Below, piece after piece: positions 40,581-52,200 of a DNA stretch of 64,000 nt. The position numbers were made by a program, and so were the translations under genes. Within the stretch, counting starts at the first letter, position 1; every line of letters begins with the position of its first letter. Origin of the DNA: Plasmodium malariae (Eukaryota > Apicomplexa > Aconoidasida > Haemosporida > Plasmodiidae); contig NC_041783.1 of the NCBI RefSeq assembly GCF_900090045.1, positions 1,068,501 to 1,132,500 of the forward strand, in the 5' to 3' direction. Under the pieces are notes generated by a model. The model saw only the letters and a list, made by a program, of their open reading frames with translations. It had not been told where the DNA came from and searched no databases.

Positions 40581-40771
40581 AAAAAAAAAAAAATCATCTT
40601 TCCTTTTGCATTCTTGTTAAAATAGCATAGTGCCTTTTTTTGTGGTAAATTTTTAAAAAAGGCGCATACTTTACTGTTTAAAAAATTGTACATTTTGAAT
40701 AATGTAAGAACGAACAGGCGTAAATTTATACGTACAAAAATAAGGCACAAAAAAAAATATATATATATATA

Positions 40772-40814
<43 letters not shown>

Positions 40815-41191
40815 GTACTTGTATACTACATTTTCACGTACATATATATTGTTTATGTAACTACATGCAGCGTTCAGTTTGAGCAGAAAGATAAAATGTA
40901 CATTGTACGCATAAGCGTAGCACATAAGAGAAAGGTATATAAAAATATATATATACGGACGGCTAGAAAAAGCCCGACGAGGGGTAAATTATGACCAAAT
41001 AGTGGCAAAAAAATAATAATAATAATGATACAGTAGAGAATTCTTAGCATCAAAAAAGTATTCTTATTGATGATCTTTAATAACATAAATTGCTTAATTT
41101 ATATATGCGTTTTTTAAGATATGTTGAAAGTTATTTTATTTTTTAATTAATATATACAGCATACATATATCAACGGAAGAACGTAAATATA

Positions 41192-41223
<32 letters not shown>

Positions 41224-41406
41224 GGAGTAGCCTACTGGACGGAACAAATAAGTTGTAATAGATTTGCTTAGTGGCATATATATATAATATACATATATGT
41301 AGTATTTATTATATTTACATACATATATACAACACGTACCCCTTTATATGTACACGTGTTTTCGTACCTGCTCGTCCCCACCTTTTTGATCGCATTCCTT
41401 TAAAGA

Positions 41407-42219
41407 ATGGCAAACACATTAGTATCAACAGAAATTGTAAATAACATGAACGTTCAGGAAAAAGAAGAAATAAATGCAAAAATTTTTCCATTAGCTTCAC
41501 CAGAATTAACAAATCAAATTTTGGATGTTGTTCAGAGGGCCACAGTATATAGACAGTTGAGGAAAGGAGCAAATGAAAGTAAAAAGAAAAAAAAAAAAAG
41601 AGAAAAAATAAAACAGAAAAAATGAGAAAGATTAAAATGAAAAAATAACAAAACGCAGAAAAAACTGCATCGTCCCTGTTTTATGGGGTGTCCAGTGACT
41701 TAAAAAGTTGCACACATATGTGTGTATATATGTGTATATATGTGTATATATGTGTATATATGTGTATGTATGTGTATATATGTGTATATATGTATATATA
41801 TGTGTATATATGTATATATATGTGTATATATGTGTATATATGTGTATATATGTGTATATATGTGTATATATGTGTATATGTGTGTATAAATGTGTATATA
41901 TGTATATATATGTGTATATATGTATATATATGTATATATATGTGTATATATGTATATATATGTATATATATGTGTATATATGTATATAGGGAGGCAAATC
42001 TTCGTACGTAAATACATATAAAGGAGACACCTAATAACTATATATGTTATCACTTCATACTTACTCTTTATATAACATCATATTTGTATATAATATTATC
42101 CGTGTTATGTAGCCGTTAAGAGTTTACACAAAGGTATATCTGAGTTAGTAGTTCTAGCCGCAGATGCTAAGCCGTTGGAAATCATTTCACATATTCCGCT
42201 AGTTTGTGAGGATAAGGTA

Positions 42220-42264
<45 letters not shown>

Positions 42265-42674
42265 GTAAAATATTTTCGATCACATGAAGAAGGAAGAGTA
42301 GAGTAACCAATAGTTCGCTTGAACTATTTAAACAAGATCAAACATATTACAGTTTTGTTAAAATCATTTTTGTGATGGGTCTCATCATATTACTTTTCCA
42401 AATCTGTGCTACAGAGAACATTGTTTTTTTTTTTTTCATTTCGTATTTCCTTTTTCGTATTTTATTTTATTTCATTTTTTTTTTTTTTTTTTTTTTTCCC
42501 CTTTCTCCCCCGTAGAATACCCCCTACGTTTATGTTAGAAGTAAGATGGCGTTAGGTAGAGCATGCGGAATTTCAAGATCCGTTATAGCTACATCCATAA
42601 CAACAAAAGACGGTTCTCCATTGGAAACACAAATAACCGAATTAAAAGATTTAATTGAGCAAATGTTAATATAA
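41407..42674 (+). CDS. SNU13: SNU13 (15.5K/NHP2L1), U4/U6 snRNP and box C/D snoRNP protein
   Basis: Exons 41,407-41,578, 42,113-42,216 and 42,516-42,674 join to 144 residues. The product carries the L7Ae-family core [13 protein letters not shown] [10 protein letters not shown], then [32 protein letters not shown] and [13 protein letters not shown]. This matches human SNU13 more closely than NHP2 or ribosomal L7Ae, notably in the VRSK.ALGRACG.SR block. The protein binds kink-turns in U4 snRNA and box C/D snoRNAs, serving splicing and rRNA 2'-O-methylation. It has an N-terminal extension of about 15 residues relative to the human protein. In PlasmoDB-style annotation this locus may appear as 'NHP2-like'. 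Intron 1 (534 bp) contains a decamer array; intron 2 is T-rich with two long T runs. Confidence 0.95.
41712..41988. repeat. 10-bp array (TGTGTATATA) in SNU13 intron 1
   Basis: About 27 tandem decamers TGTGTATATA or TGTATATATA make up half of intron 1. The unit leaves several frames open on both strands, which gives spurious 90-130-codon ORFs. Confidence 0.9.
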
Positions 42675-42954
42675 AATTGTTTAAGCTAACTTTAGATCTA
42701 TTTTTAAGAATTGTATAAAAGTTTTACTTGGATTTATTTGTACGTAGATTGATACTGATATTTTTACTTTATTTTTAATTTATTTTACCTTATCGTATTT
42801 TTTTTTTATTTTTATATTATATAATTATTTTTTTTTTTTTCGCCTCGTCACCACCCTGTTATTTGTATGTATTATCATTTTGCCTTTTTTGTCTTAAGTA
42901 TATGTTACATTATAATATTACCATTTTATTATAGAACATCCAAAGTGTTTTTGG

Positions 42955-42969
42955 AATAATAATAATAAT

Positions 42970-43000
<31 letters not shown>

Positions 43001-43140
43001 ATAATAAGAAGAAGAATAATAAGAATAATAAGAATAATAATAAGAATAATAAGAATAAGAATAATAAGAATAATAATAATAATAATAAAAATAATAATAA
43101 AAATAATAATAATAAAAATAATAAAAATAATAATAATTAA
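42955..43140. repeat. AAT/AAG trinucleotide array
   Basis: About 60 triplets of AAT with interspersed AAG and AAA. It would read as poly-Asn/Lys on the plus strand but has no start or flanking coding sequence. Confidence 0.85.
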
Positions 43141-43677
43141 AATAATAATAATCTTTTTTAATTTTACTTTTAAACTAATCCCTTTTATTTTTTGTGCAAC
43201 CTTGCGCATATATTTTAATGTATATAGAAATATGTACATAATGTAATATATGCGCATACAAGCATACATGATACATGCGTACATATATTATGCATACATA
43301 CAAGCGTATATACATATATGTACATACATACAAGCATACAAACGTACTACCACGTATATCTTCACTTTTTCTTAATTAAAATATAACAGCAAAATACGCC
43401 TCCCCCCTTAAAACGTTTGTTTCTTTAAAAAGTCTAATGATCTACAATGATATATAATTTATATGGGTTGATATATATAGCAAAATATTTTGTAGTAATA
43501 AATTTTGCTTAAACATATAATACATAGAATACTCATATATATATATATATATATATGTAATACATTACTGTATATTACATATTCATAATGTTAACTACAT
43601 ATTCATGTTAAAGTCATCCTTTCCAATTTCTGCGGCCAAAAAATATTACTACTTTCAAAAAAAAAATAATACAAAAT

Positions 43678-43955
43678 ATAACGAAATATAACGAAATAAA
43701 AGAAGAAAAACGAAAGAAAACGAAGAAAAACGAAAGAAAACGAAGAAAAACGAAAGAAAACGAAGAAAAACGAAAGAAAACGAAGAAAACGAAAGAAAAC
43801 GAAGAAAAACGAAAGAAAACGAAAGAAAACGAAAGAAAACGAAAGAAAACGAAGAAAAACGAAGAAAAACGAAAGAAAACGAAAGAAAACGAAAGAAAAC
43901 GAAAGAAAACGAAGAAAAACGAAGAAAAACGAAATATAACGAAATATAACGAGAT
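43678..43955. repeat. Purine-rich array (CGAAAGAAAA / CGAAGAAAAA)
   Basis: About 27 decamer-like units of A/G with one C per unit, almost all purine on the plus strand over 270 bases. The complementary strand reads as a Phe/Ser/Val ORF (43,614-44,009), which I take as a repeat artefact. Confidence 0.85.
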
Positions 43956-44664
43956 AATAAAATTAAATAAAAAAATACGCAGAAAAAAATAACCGAACGA
44001 GGACTGCAAAAAATAAAAGAATATTAAAAAAAATGAACTTAAAATAACTAAAAAAACGTAGGAAAAATAAATAAAAAAAAAAAAAAAATAAATAATTAAA
44101 AAAAATTAAAAAGTAACTGAAAAAATAAAACGCAAAATGACAAAAAAATAAGCGAAAAAATATAAAAAGAAAAAAATAAGTAGAAAAAAATTAAAACAAA
44201 AAAACTGCCGATAGTCCATTGGGGTTTCCAAAAAAAAAAAAAAATATGTTCAAATTCAAATTAACAAATTTTAAAACAAAAATGTGAATTTATCCAAATA
44301 GCTGCATGAATACTAATATATTTATTATATATATTACCATATATGTATGCATATAGGTATACATATATATTTACATCTTAGGGTATGTACATATATATAT
44401 ATATATAATGTAGCCCTTGTTTCTTCCATATTTTTTCTATTATTTGTTCAGTTTAGCATTATTATGATATATCTGTATATACATTTTATATATATGTAAT
44501 ACCATTCACTAATTTTTTATAATTTTGCAATTATTTATTTTTTTAAACTTTTTGTGATTGATTGTTTAAAATATACCTGTCATTATATATGTATATATGA
44601 GTATTTTGCATATACAATTTAAAACGCTTTATACCAAGCTGTAGGAGTGTCCATGTTTTGCGCC

Positions 44665-44722
<58 letters not shown>

Positions 44723-45540
44723 CATTTACATATGTATATAAATTACATTATATGTACATGGCTATGCTACGTGTATGTAGTACTAATAACTCTACATGTT
44801 TATAGTGTACATATCGTAGCTCCATCTATTTGCTTAAGTTTTAGTGCTTACATTTGTGTTGTAATATTATTGTAACATATGCTACGATATGTTACTATAT
44901 ACATTACAAAGTGATACTAAATATTACTGTATCTTACCAAAATTTTATAAATTTTTTTTTGTACTTTTTCCATTAATATATAGCACCTTGTTACTTTTGC
45001 CTATTGGCATACTTTTCTTTTTCGTCCTTCCTTTCATTGTTCTCTTCTTTTTTTTGTTTTCCGTCTTTGATGTTTCTTTTTTTTTAGTGCATTATTCTTT
45101 CATTTAATCGTTATATTTTTCTTTTCCTCTTTTCACTATAAAATATAGAGAAAATATACGTTAAAGTGTCTTTTACTGCTACTTCCGTATGTTGTGTTTG
45201 TATGTGTATATGTACGTATATGTACATATATATACGTATATATATGATATGTACTACACATATATATCTTCCCCCTTCATACATTATTTCTTTATTCATG
45301 GTATATAATGCGCAGCAATAATTCATACTTGACGTATTATAAATAAACATTTGTTGTAACGGAGCCAATATGTTTTCACGTACTTGCGGAATTTTGTAAT
45401 TTTTTCCCATAAGTAAAATACACACACATTATACCCATAGGTCTGTATATGTATGTATGTATATGTTTGTATATGTATGTATGTACATGTATGTATATGT
45501 ATATATTTTTTTTTTCTTCCGCATTTAAATGTTTTGAAAA

Positions 45541-47786
45541 ATGAAAATATCGATCGTGTCTTTTTTCCTGGCGCTTATACTTTTTTGCGCTTTTTTGAAG
45601 ACAAGATATTTTGATTTTTTTATATCCTATCGTGAAAAAATCAATGAACACTTTAATGAAATATTATTATATTTCAATATATTTGAAATAAAATTCCCAT
45701 CCAGTTATATAAATAATGAAAAGTTGTTAGGTTTACATGTACAAGATATTGAAAAGGATGCATACAAAATATATCCTATTTTAAAAGAATTAAAACAGAA
45801 AGATTATTTTCGAATTTTTAAGGTTAATTTACATTTGAGTTGTAAATTTTTAAAAGTAAATGAAAAATGTAAAGAATTGAAAAAGTGTAATGTATGTGAA
45901 TGTGAAAATGATGATATACCCTACAATTTTAGAACAAACGAAATAGAAATAATAGAAGACAAACTATCCAATGAAGATTTAAAAAAGACATTTACAGAAA
46001 GTAAATTATACAAAGACATATTAGGAATATATGCACCATCAAATGAAGGCTTCATTTCTTACGTTGATTTAGTATTCAACTCTCCCTCTTTTACGGACTA
46101 CGAGGGCAAAAATATATGGTTAGTGCACGATATATTAGTTGAAATACATAAATGAATAGTGAAAGCGCATGACGGATTTGTGCACACTTGTTTTTTATTT
46201 TTGTAACGTTCTCACGTTTATTTCTCCATTTGTCAATCTATTTGTTCACCACTCCATTTATTTCTGTGTGTGTATGGACGGAGGCCAATGAATATTATGC
46301 GACCCTGATGTATTTATTTTTTTTTTTTTTATTTTGTCCTTCCATTTTGCCGCTTTTATTTTCACTCTCCTATCTTCCCTCATCTTATCAATTCATCATT
46401 ACTATCATTCATAATTTTTAATTCTTTGTCAAATTGACCATTTGTAGGAATATGATTTATAAAGAAAACTGTTTTCAACATTCCGAAAATGAATGTAAAG
46501 AAATGAATAGTTTTTACAAAATAATATCTGGGATGCAATCAAACATAGCAGTATTATCTTCGGAATATTATTATTTGAAAAATGATTTTGTTTTTGGTGA
46601 AATGTACAAGGATAATTCAATAAAGAATGACTACTTTAAGAATATTAACTATGATTATAATATAACATTTTTTAAAGAGAAAATAGCGTTACATCCAGAT
46701 AGAATTGAAAATTTATACTTTACATTTGCAATACTTTTGAGGGCTCTGTGCCGTCTGAAGTCGCTCTTCCGGCAGTGCAAATGCAATTCGGGTGAGAAAA
46801 AAAGAAAAAAGGAAGAAAAAATATGCAAACAGAGTATGTGTTTGTGCACATTTAAACAGCATAATTTTTTTTTTTTTTTTTTTTTTTCATTACACTCCTT
46901 TGAGTTCGTTAAATTGTCTTTTAAGTGTGTGTCTTCATGTATTATATGTAACATTAACGCGTCTGCGCACGCTGTGGATATATGCATATATGTGTATGTA
47001 TATATTTTTATACTCGTACTTATGTATATATACCCTTGCATATATATGTTAATATAAAACCCTCCACCTCCACCCCATTAAACATTACTTTGCACCTTGT
47101 AGGATTTGAGGAAAACGATAAGGAGGCTATTAAACTGTTAAATGATTTATTAGAGCAAGGTTATCATTCATGCTTATCTGAAGAGTTCCTAGAGCCAATA
47201 TTTCCGACACATGGAAAAGAAATATTGTCAAAGTTTATGAACATAACCAATATCTTAGATTGTGTACCCTGCGTAAAATGTAGACTACACGGAAAGTTAA
47301 AGACAACTGCTTTGCAAATTGCATTAGTGGTAAAAAAAAAAAAAAAAAAATTGCAGCCAAAAGGAAACATATATAACCTCATATGTGCACATATAAGTGC
47401 TTATATATATATATATATATATATATATCCGCATGCCGCAAGTTGAACTGCGTGTTTTTATCATCTTACACGTCGTTGTTCTTTAAAAGGCACTGTACTA
47501 AAATGATAAAACCGTTAAGGTTATATAACATTAAAATGCTTGTTTGTTAATATATAAAAATACATCCTTATGTTTGCATTTTCCTATTTAGGAGGGAGTA
47601 AGTTATGAACACATTGGGTCGTTGGAACGGAATGAAATTACGGCTATAATCAATGCATTATACTATTTTGCAGACTCCATATTAATTATAAACAAGTAAG
47701 TCTTACCGAAATACGCATGTACTATTAAATATTTTCGTGTTAAGTGGTTGTTTTTTTATCCTTCCTCCCGTGTCCGCATATTGTTA

Positions 47787-47820
<34 letters not shown>

Positions 47821-48247
47821 TATTATGTTTATTTAAGCGTATTATTAAATGTTTATTTATTTGTTTATATGCTTAACTGTTTATATTGCTTAATTGTTTA
47901 TATGCTTAATTGTTTATATTGCTTAATTGTTTATATGCTTAATTGTTTATATGCTTAACTGTTTATATTGCTTAATTGTTTATATGCTTAACTGTTTATA
48001 TTGCTTAATTGTTTATATGCTTAATTGTTTATATGCTTAAATGTTTATTTGTTCATCTACATTGTTATTTATTTACCCACTTACTTCTTTTCCCGTTGGC
48101 AGGTTTGAAGAGAGGCTGAAACTGAAGAAGGCATTATTTATTTTTTACTTAATCTCATTTTGTCTCTTTCTGTTTTTAATAATTTATTCTATAATTTTTA
48201 TAACCGTTAGAAATCACAATAAAAAAAAGAAAAGAAAAGTTCGTTAG
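45541..48247 (+). CDS. ERO1: Endoplasmic reticulum oxidoreductin 1 (ERO1), thiol oxidase
   Basis: Exons 45,541-46,118, 46,448-46,791, 47,103-47,329, 47,592-47,695 and 48,103-48,247 join in phase to 465 residues. A hydrophobic N-terminus (SIVSFFLALILFCAFL) acts as signal or anchor. Family landmarks are KDYFRIFKVNLHLSC, the outer Cys cluster CKELKKCNVCEC, the spliced Trp junction in YEGKNIW|NMIYKENCF, SFYKIISGMQSNI and the inner FAD-proximal site DCVPCVKCRLHGKLKTTALQIAL. ERO1 oxidises protein disulfide isomerase in the ER lumen, passing electrons through FAD to oxygen. Exon 5 adds a predicted membrane helix (IFYLISFCLFLFLIIYSIIF) and basic tail, not found in human ERO1. The human-type N-terminal Cys-rich FCQ region is missing. 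Intron 4 is filled by a repeat. Confidence 0.92.
47855..48050. repeat. 15-17-bp repeat in ERO1 intron 4
   Basis: About twelve units of TGCTTAATTGTTTATAT, with variable spacing, occupy the second half of intron 4 after a poly-T run (47,790-47,819). Non-coding despite open frames. Confidence 0.8.
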
Positions 48248-49110
48248 CTCCGTCAGAAATTACAATAAAAAAAAGAAAAGAAAAGAAATATTCATTTTCT
48301 TATGGACCCCTCTGTTGACGTTATATGAAAATCGTAAATGATTTATGTGCACATGTTAAAAAGTTACAGAAAAAAAAAAAAAAATATAATAATACAAAAT
48401 AAAATAATATAGTATTATATAGTATAATATAAAATAATATAATATAGTATTATATAGTATAATATAAAATAATATAGTATTATGTAGTATAATATAAAAT
48501 AATATAGTATTATATAGTATAATATAAAATAATATAATTTGAAATAACAAAAAATAAAAAATAGCTAGCTATAAACATTTGACAAAATAAAAAAATAAAT
48601 TATTTTTTCAGAATAATTTTCCCGTATTATCTTTTTTTGTATTAAGGAGGGAAATATACTTTCACATGTTATGCACGTTGTGAATGGTTTATTTTAATTT
48701 AATTATAATGAGGGCGTATACTATTTATTATAAGCAAAATGCAAAAAATTCGAAAAATGCTCAAAAACGACTTTTATTTTTTTACAAAAACGTACACATG
48801 TTCCGTGTAAATTCGTACGTGTATGTAGTACATACATACATAAAATTATACACGTGCATTTATCATTATGCACGTATATATAATATATACCTTCCTTTTT
48901 ATACGTATATTTGATAATTTATAATTTTATATTAGTATTTTTATGTAACTTTTTCGTAATTTCTCTTACCTCATTTCTTCTCTTATTTATACTTTTTTTT
49001 TGCCACCTATTCATATATATATATACGTAGATCCTCAATTCACTATTTATTTACCGCTTTTTTTCCTCGATTCGTTTCGTTTTGTTACCCATTGTTTATC
49101 TTTGTTACTG

Positions 49111-49142
<32 letters not shown>

Positions 49143-49213
49143 AACAGACTACTTTCATTTCTTATAATGTACATATATATATATATATATGTAGTTAATA
49201 ATAGTATTCCTAA
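48248..49213. other. Convergent intergenic region between ERO1 and the BEACH gene
   Basis: Holds the 3' ends of both genes. Just after the ERO1 stop, a copy of its last codons (AAATYACAATAAAAAAAAGA) is repeated at about 48,256-48,275. A 30-bp A/T repeat lies at 48,386-48,540. No gene seen. Confidence 0.75.
48386..48540. repeat. 30-bp A/T tandem repeat
   Basis: Four to five copies of a roughly 30-bp unit built from AAAATAATATAGTATTATAT and TAGTATAATAT. Non-coding. Confidence 0.8.
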
Positions 49214-52200
49214 CTAACTGACCTTTTTATGTATTTCTAGCATCCCATTTACGCCAGTGAGTAAAATGTAGTTGCAGGTGGACTCTTCGGACGCGTTTGT
49301 TCCCCCTACATATGACGAATCGTAATGGTTTAAAAAGGAAATGTATGAAGGATTAATTGAACAATTGCTACTAAAAAAGCTTTCCTTAGGTGTTCTATTA
49401 ATATTATTATAATTATCATAAATATTTACATATTCAAAAGATATTTCCCCAAGATCATTTATGGTACATACTTGTTGTTGCTTATTGCAACACGCTATAA
49501 CAATTTTACTTTTTTTTTTTTCCATCGAATTATAGCTATTTGATATTATATTTATCCAATTTTCATTTCTTATATCGTAAAAATAAAAATTGTTATTTTC
49601 ATCTATGCATAATATTGTGGTATCATTTATAAGAGCAGAGTAAATAATATGTGGAAAATTTTTCGTATATGTAGAATTAGCGTTCTTTTTTATTTTCTTT
49701 TCATATAAGTATTGAGGGTTAGAATAATTTATGGGTATGTAGTTCTGTTCATACACTTTTTGTATAGTATTATAAAACATGCGCAACTGTTCGTTGTTAT
49801 AGAATTGGAAAAACTTACTAGGTGATAGTTTGCTCGACAGTGTTTTTCTGATGTTACCCTCACTGTCGCTTTGGTCATTGCTTTGGTTATTGCTTTGGTC
49901 AATGCTTCGATCGTTCCTTCGGTCGTTGCATCGATCGTTCCTTCGGACATTACTGATGTTGTTCCGATCGTTGTTGTTGTTGCTACCAGTGCTTCTACCG
50001 TTTCCGCTTCCATTGCTGGCACTTTTCGGGTTGACCAAGTTTATCTTTTTTTTGGGTATTCGAATATCAAACAACTTAAAACTGTCTGACCATGTAAATA
50101 GTAATTGATTTCTTAATTGTACATACTTCACGGAATCATTGAAGTCGTCATATGTTTGCATTATTTCGAAATTCTGTTCAATATCTATTAGTTGTAGAGT
50201 TTCATCTGACGAACCAGTTGCCAAGTAATTGTTACTATAACACATACAATTCACAGAATCGTTATGTATTTTTTTCATGATCATTTGATTGTAAATGTTT
50301 GAGGTGTACATAAATTCGTCTTTTTTACATTTTGCATTTTTATTCTTTTTCATTTTTTCATGGAATTCGTATTCAAAAACATCGTCAAAGGAGGATAATA
50401 ATGAATCATTGGAATCATTTAGCGAAATATCGGAGCAATTGGACGGAATGGAAGAAGCATCATCATTCTGACTCTTCTCCCTTTCCTCCTGTTCCGTTTC
50501 ACTATTCCCTTCTATCACTTCAATTTGTTCTTTTTCGTTTTCGTTTTCGTTATCCTTCTGGTTATCTTGTTCCTTTTCTTCTTTTCTTCTTGTCATTCTT
50601 GTCGTTCTTGTCATTCTTCTCCTCTCATGTGCTATTTTATGATTGTTCCTGCTTCTAACGTCTTTCCCTCCCATCCCCTTTGTAACTCTATTTGCTTTTA
50701 AAATACTACTTGGATTTAAAAAAAGTATATTGCCATTCCATGTACCGACAATGTAATTATCTTGTATATTCGTAACGCACGAAAAATTTTCCTCACCAAG
50801 TTTTAAAGAAATTAAATTATTGTTATTCCTTATTTCATAGTTTAATAAATCACTATAGCTAATTAATTTAATGAAACCATTATTACATACAAAACATACA
50901 CTATTATCTGTGTAACCCACTCCTTTTATAACACATGGGATATGGTCAATTTTTTTTAAATCCCATATATGTCTTTTGAAGGAACTAAGATATCCCCTCC
51001 CTTCGCCTCTTTCTATTCGTATATGGTCTCTTCCATCTTCCCCATTACTTGTATATTTCACACTACAACTGTCCGCCATGTGCACATCTGTAGCACTACC
51101 TGAACAGGAACTATTTTTTTTTGCGTATTTTCCACGGATAACTACTCTTTTCCTCTTTCCGCCCTCGCCCGTATCATCCTCGTTTCCACCATCATTATCA
51201 TTATCATTATCATTATCATTTACATTTACATTTACATTAACATTAACGTTAATATCTCTTCGGCCATCCCTATCATCGCCACGGTCACTCCGATCGCGGG
51301 AAGCGTACCCCTCCTCATAGTCGTCCTCAAATGATTCGTAGTATTCCTCATCTTCTTCTTCTTCATCGAAGTTATTGTTTGATAGTGCATTTGGGCTGTT
51401 GATATTTGCACTATATTTCTTTCTGTCCCTTCGCTTTTTCCTCAAGCACATCTTTTTCAAAAGATTTTGAATAACAGAGGAGTAGTACCAAGGGGCATTT
51501 TTAATATTTTCGTTGTACTGAACATGCACATTTTTTTTTCTAGACACATGATGGTCTTTAAAAATTTGGAAAGGGCATTGTCCAAATTCATGCAGTTGAG
51601 TTTTTAACGCTTTAGATGGCATAGTAGTAATTAAGGCTTTAATTTTTTGATTGAAATTTTTTTCAAATTCACTTTCTTCGTCTGTACGTGGTACATTATC
51701 ATATGTAGATTTATAACTCATGGATAGTTTTTCATTTAAAATTGCATGCATATAAGTTAGTGGATGAAATAGATTAAAATTATCTTTTGCTAATTGACCA
51801 CTTTGTTTATAGCCAAAAATAAGATTAATCCATTCATTTAAATTATCATTCACATATTTACTTTCTAATGCATTTTTCATTTTTATTAAAAAATCTTTAG
51901 GAGTATTACTCCATAAAGGTAACGTAACATCATGTATATTCCCTTCATTGGTGTTAATATTTAAATTGTTTTTTAAAAAATTATCATCATCTTCATAAAA
52001 TTCAGGTATAAGTTCAATAAAGGATGAATTTGCATTTAAAGCAGTATTGAATGTACTTTCAACTGATAAGAACATTCTCGAATGTGTATCAAATTTACCA
52101 CTTTGTAATTTTAGTTGACACTCAGGATATAAACGAATTAAAAAATAGACAACATATGCTAATGTAGAATAATGAGAACCATAAAAATAATCATGATCTT

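Larger units (their letters stand above)
39323..41406. other. Intergenic region between SMC5 and SNU13
   Basis: No gene seen. The first 200 bases are unusually G+C-rich and begin with a G-quadruplex motif. The rest has poly-T (39,919-39,945), the 22-bp repeat at 40,425-40,580, (TA)n at 40,757-40,812 and 41,200-41,222, and the SNU13 promoter region. Confidence 0.7.
42675..45540. other. Intergenic region between SNU13 and ERO1
   Basis: No gene supported over 2.9 kb. It contains an AAT/AAG triplet array (42,955-43,140), the CGAAAGAAAA purine-rich array (43,678-43,955), several A-rich tracts (44,000-44,250), (TA)n at 44,669-44,718 and the ERO1 promoter region. A 72-codon T-rich hydrophobic ORF at 44,889-45,107 was judged chance. 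Confidence 0.7.

Noticed and set aside
41632..42053. Overlapping Tyr/Ile/His/Val-rich ORFs of 90-130 codons on both strands
   Set aside because: They are read-throughs of the 10-bp TG/TA array in SNU13 intron 1; the spliced SNU13 exons explain the locus.
43614..44009. 131-codon minus-strand Phe/Ser/Val ORF
   Set aside because: Produced by the CGAAAGAAAA array; no splice or family signal.
44889..45107. 72-codon hydrophobic plus-strand ORF upstream of ERO1
   Set aside because: T-rich sequence yields Phe/Leu/Ile codons by chance; no conserved motif and no separate promoter-like context.
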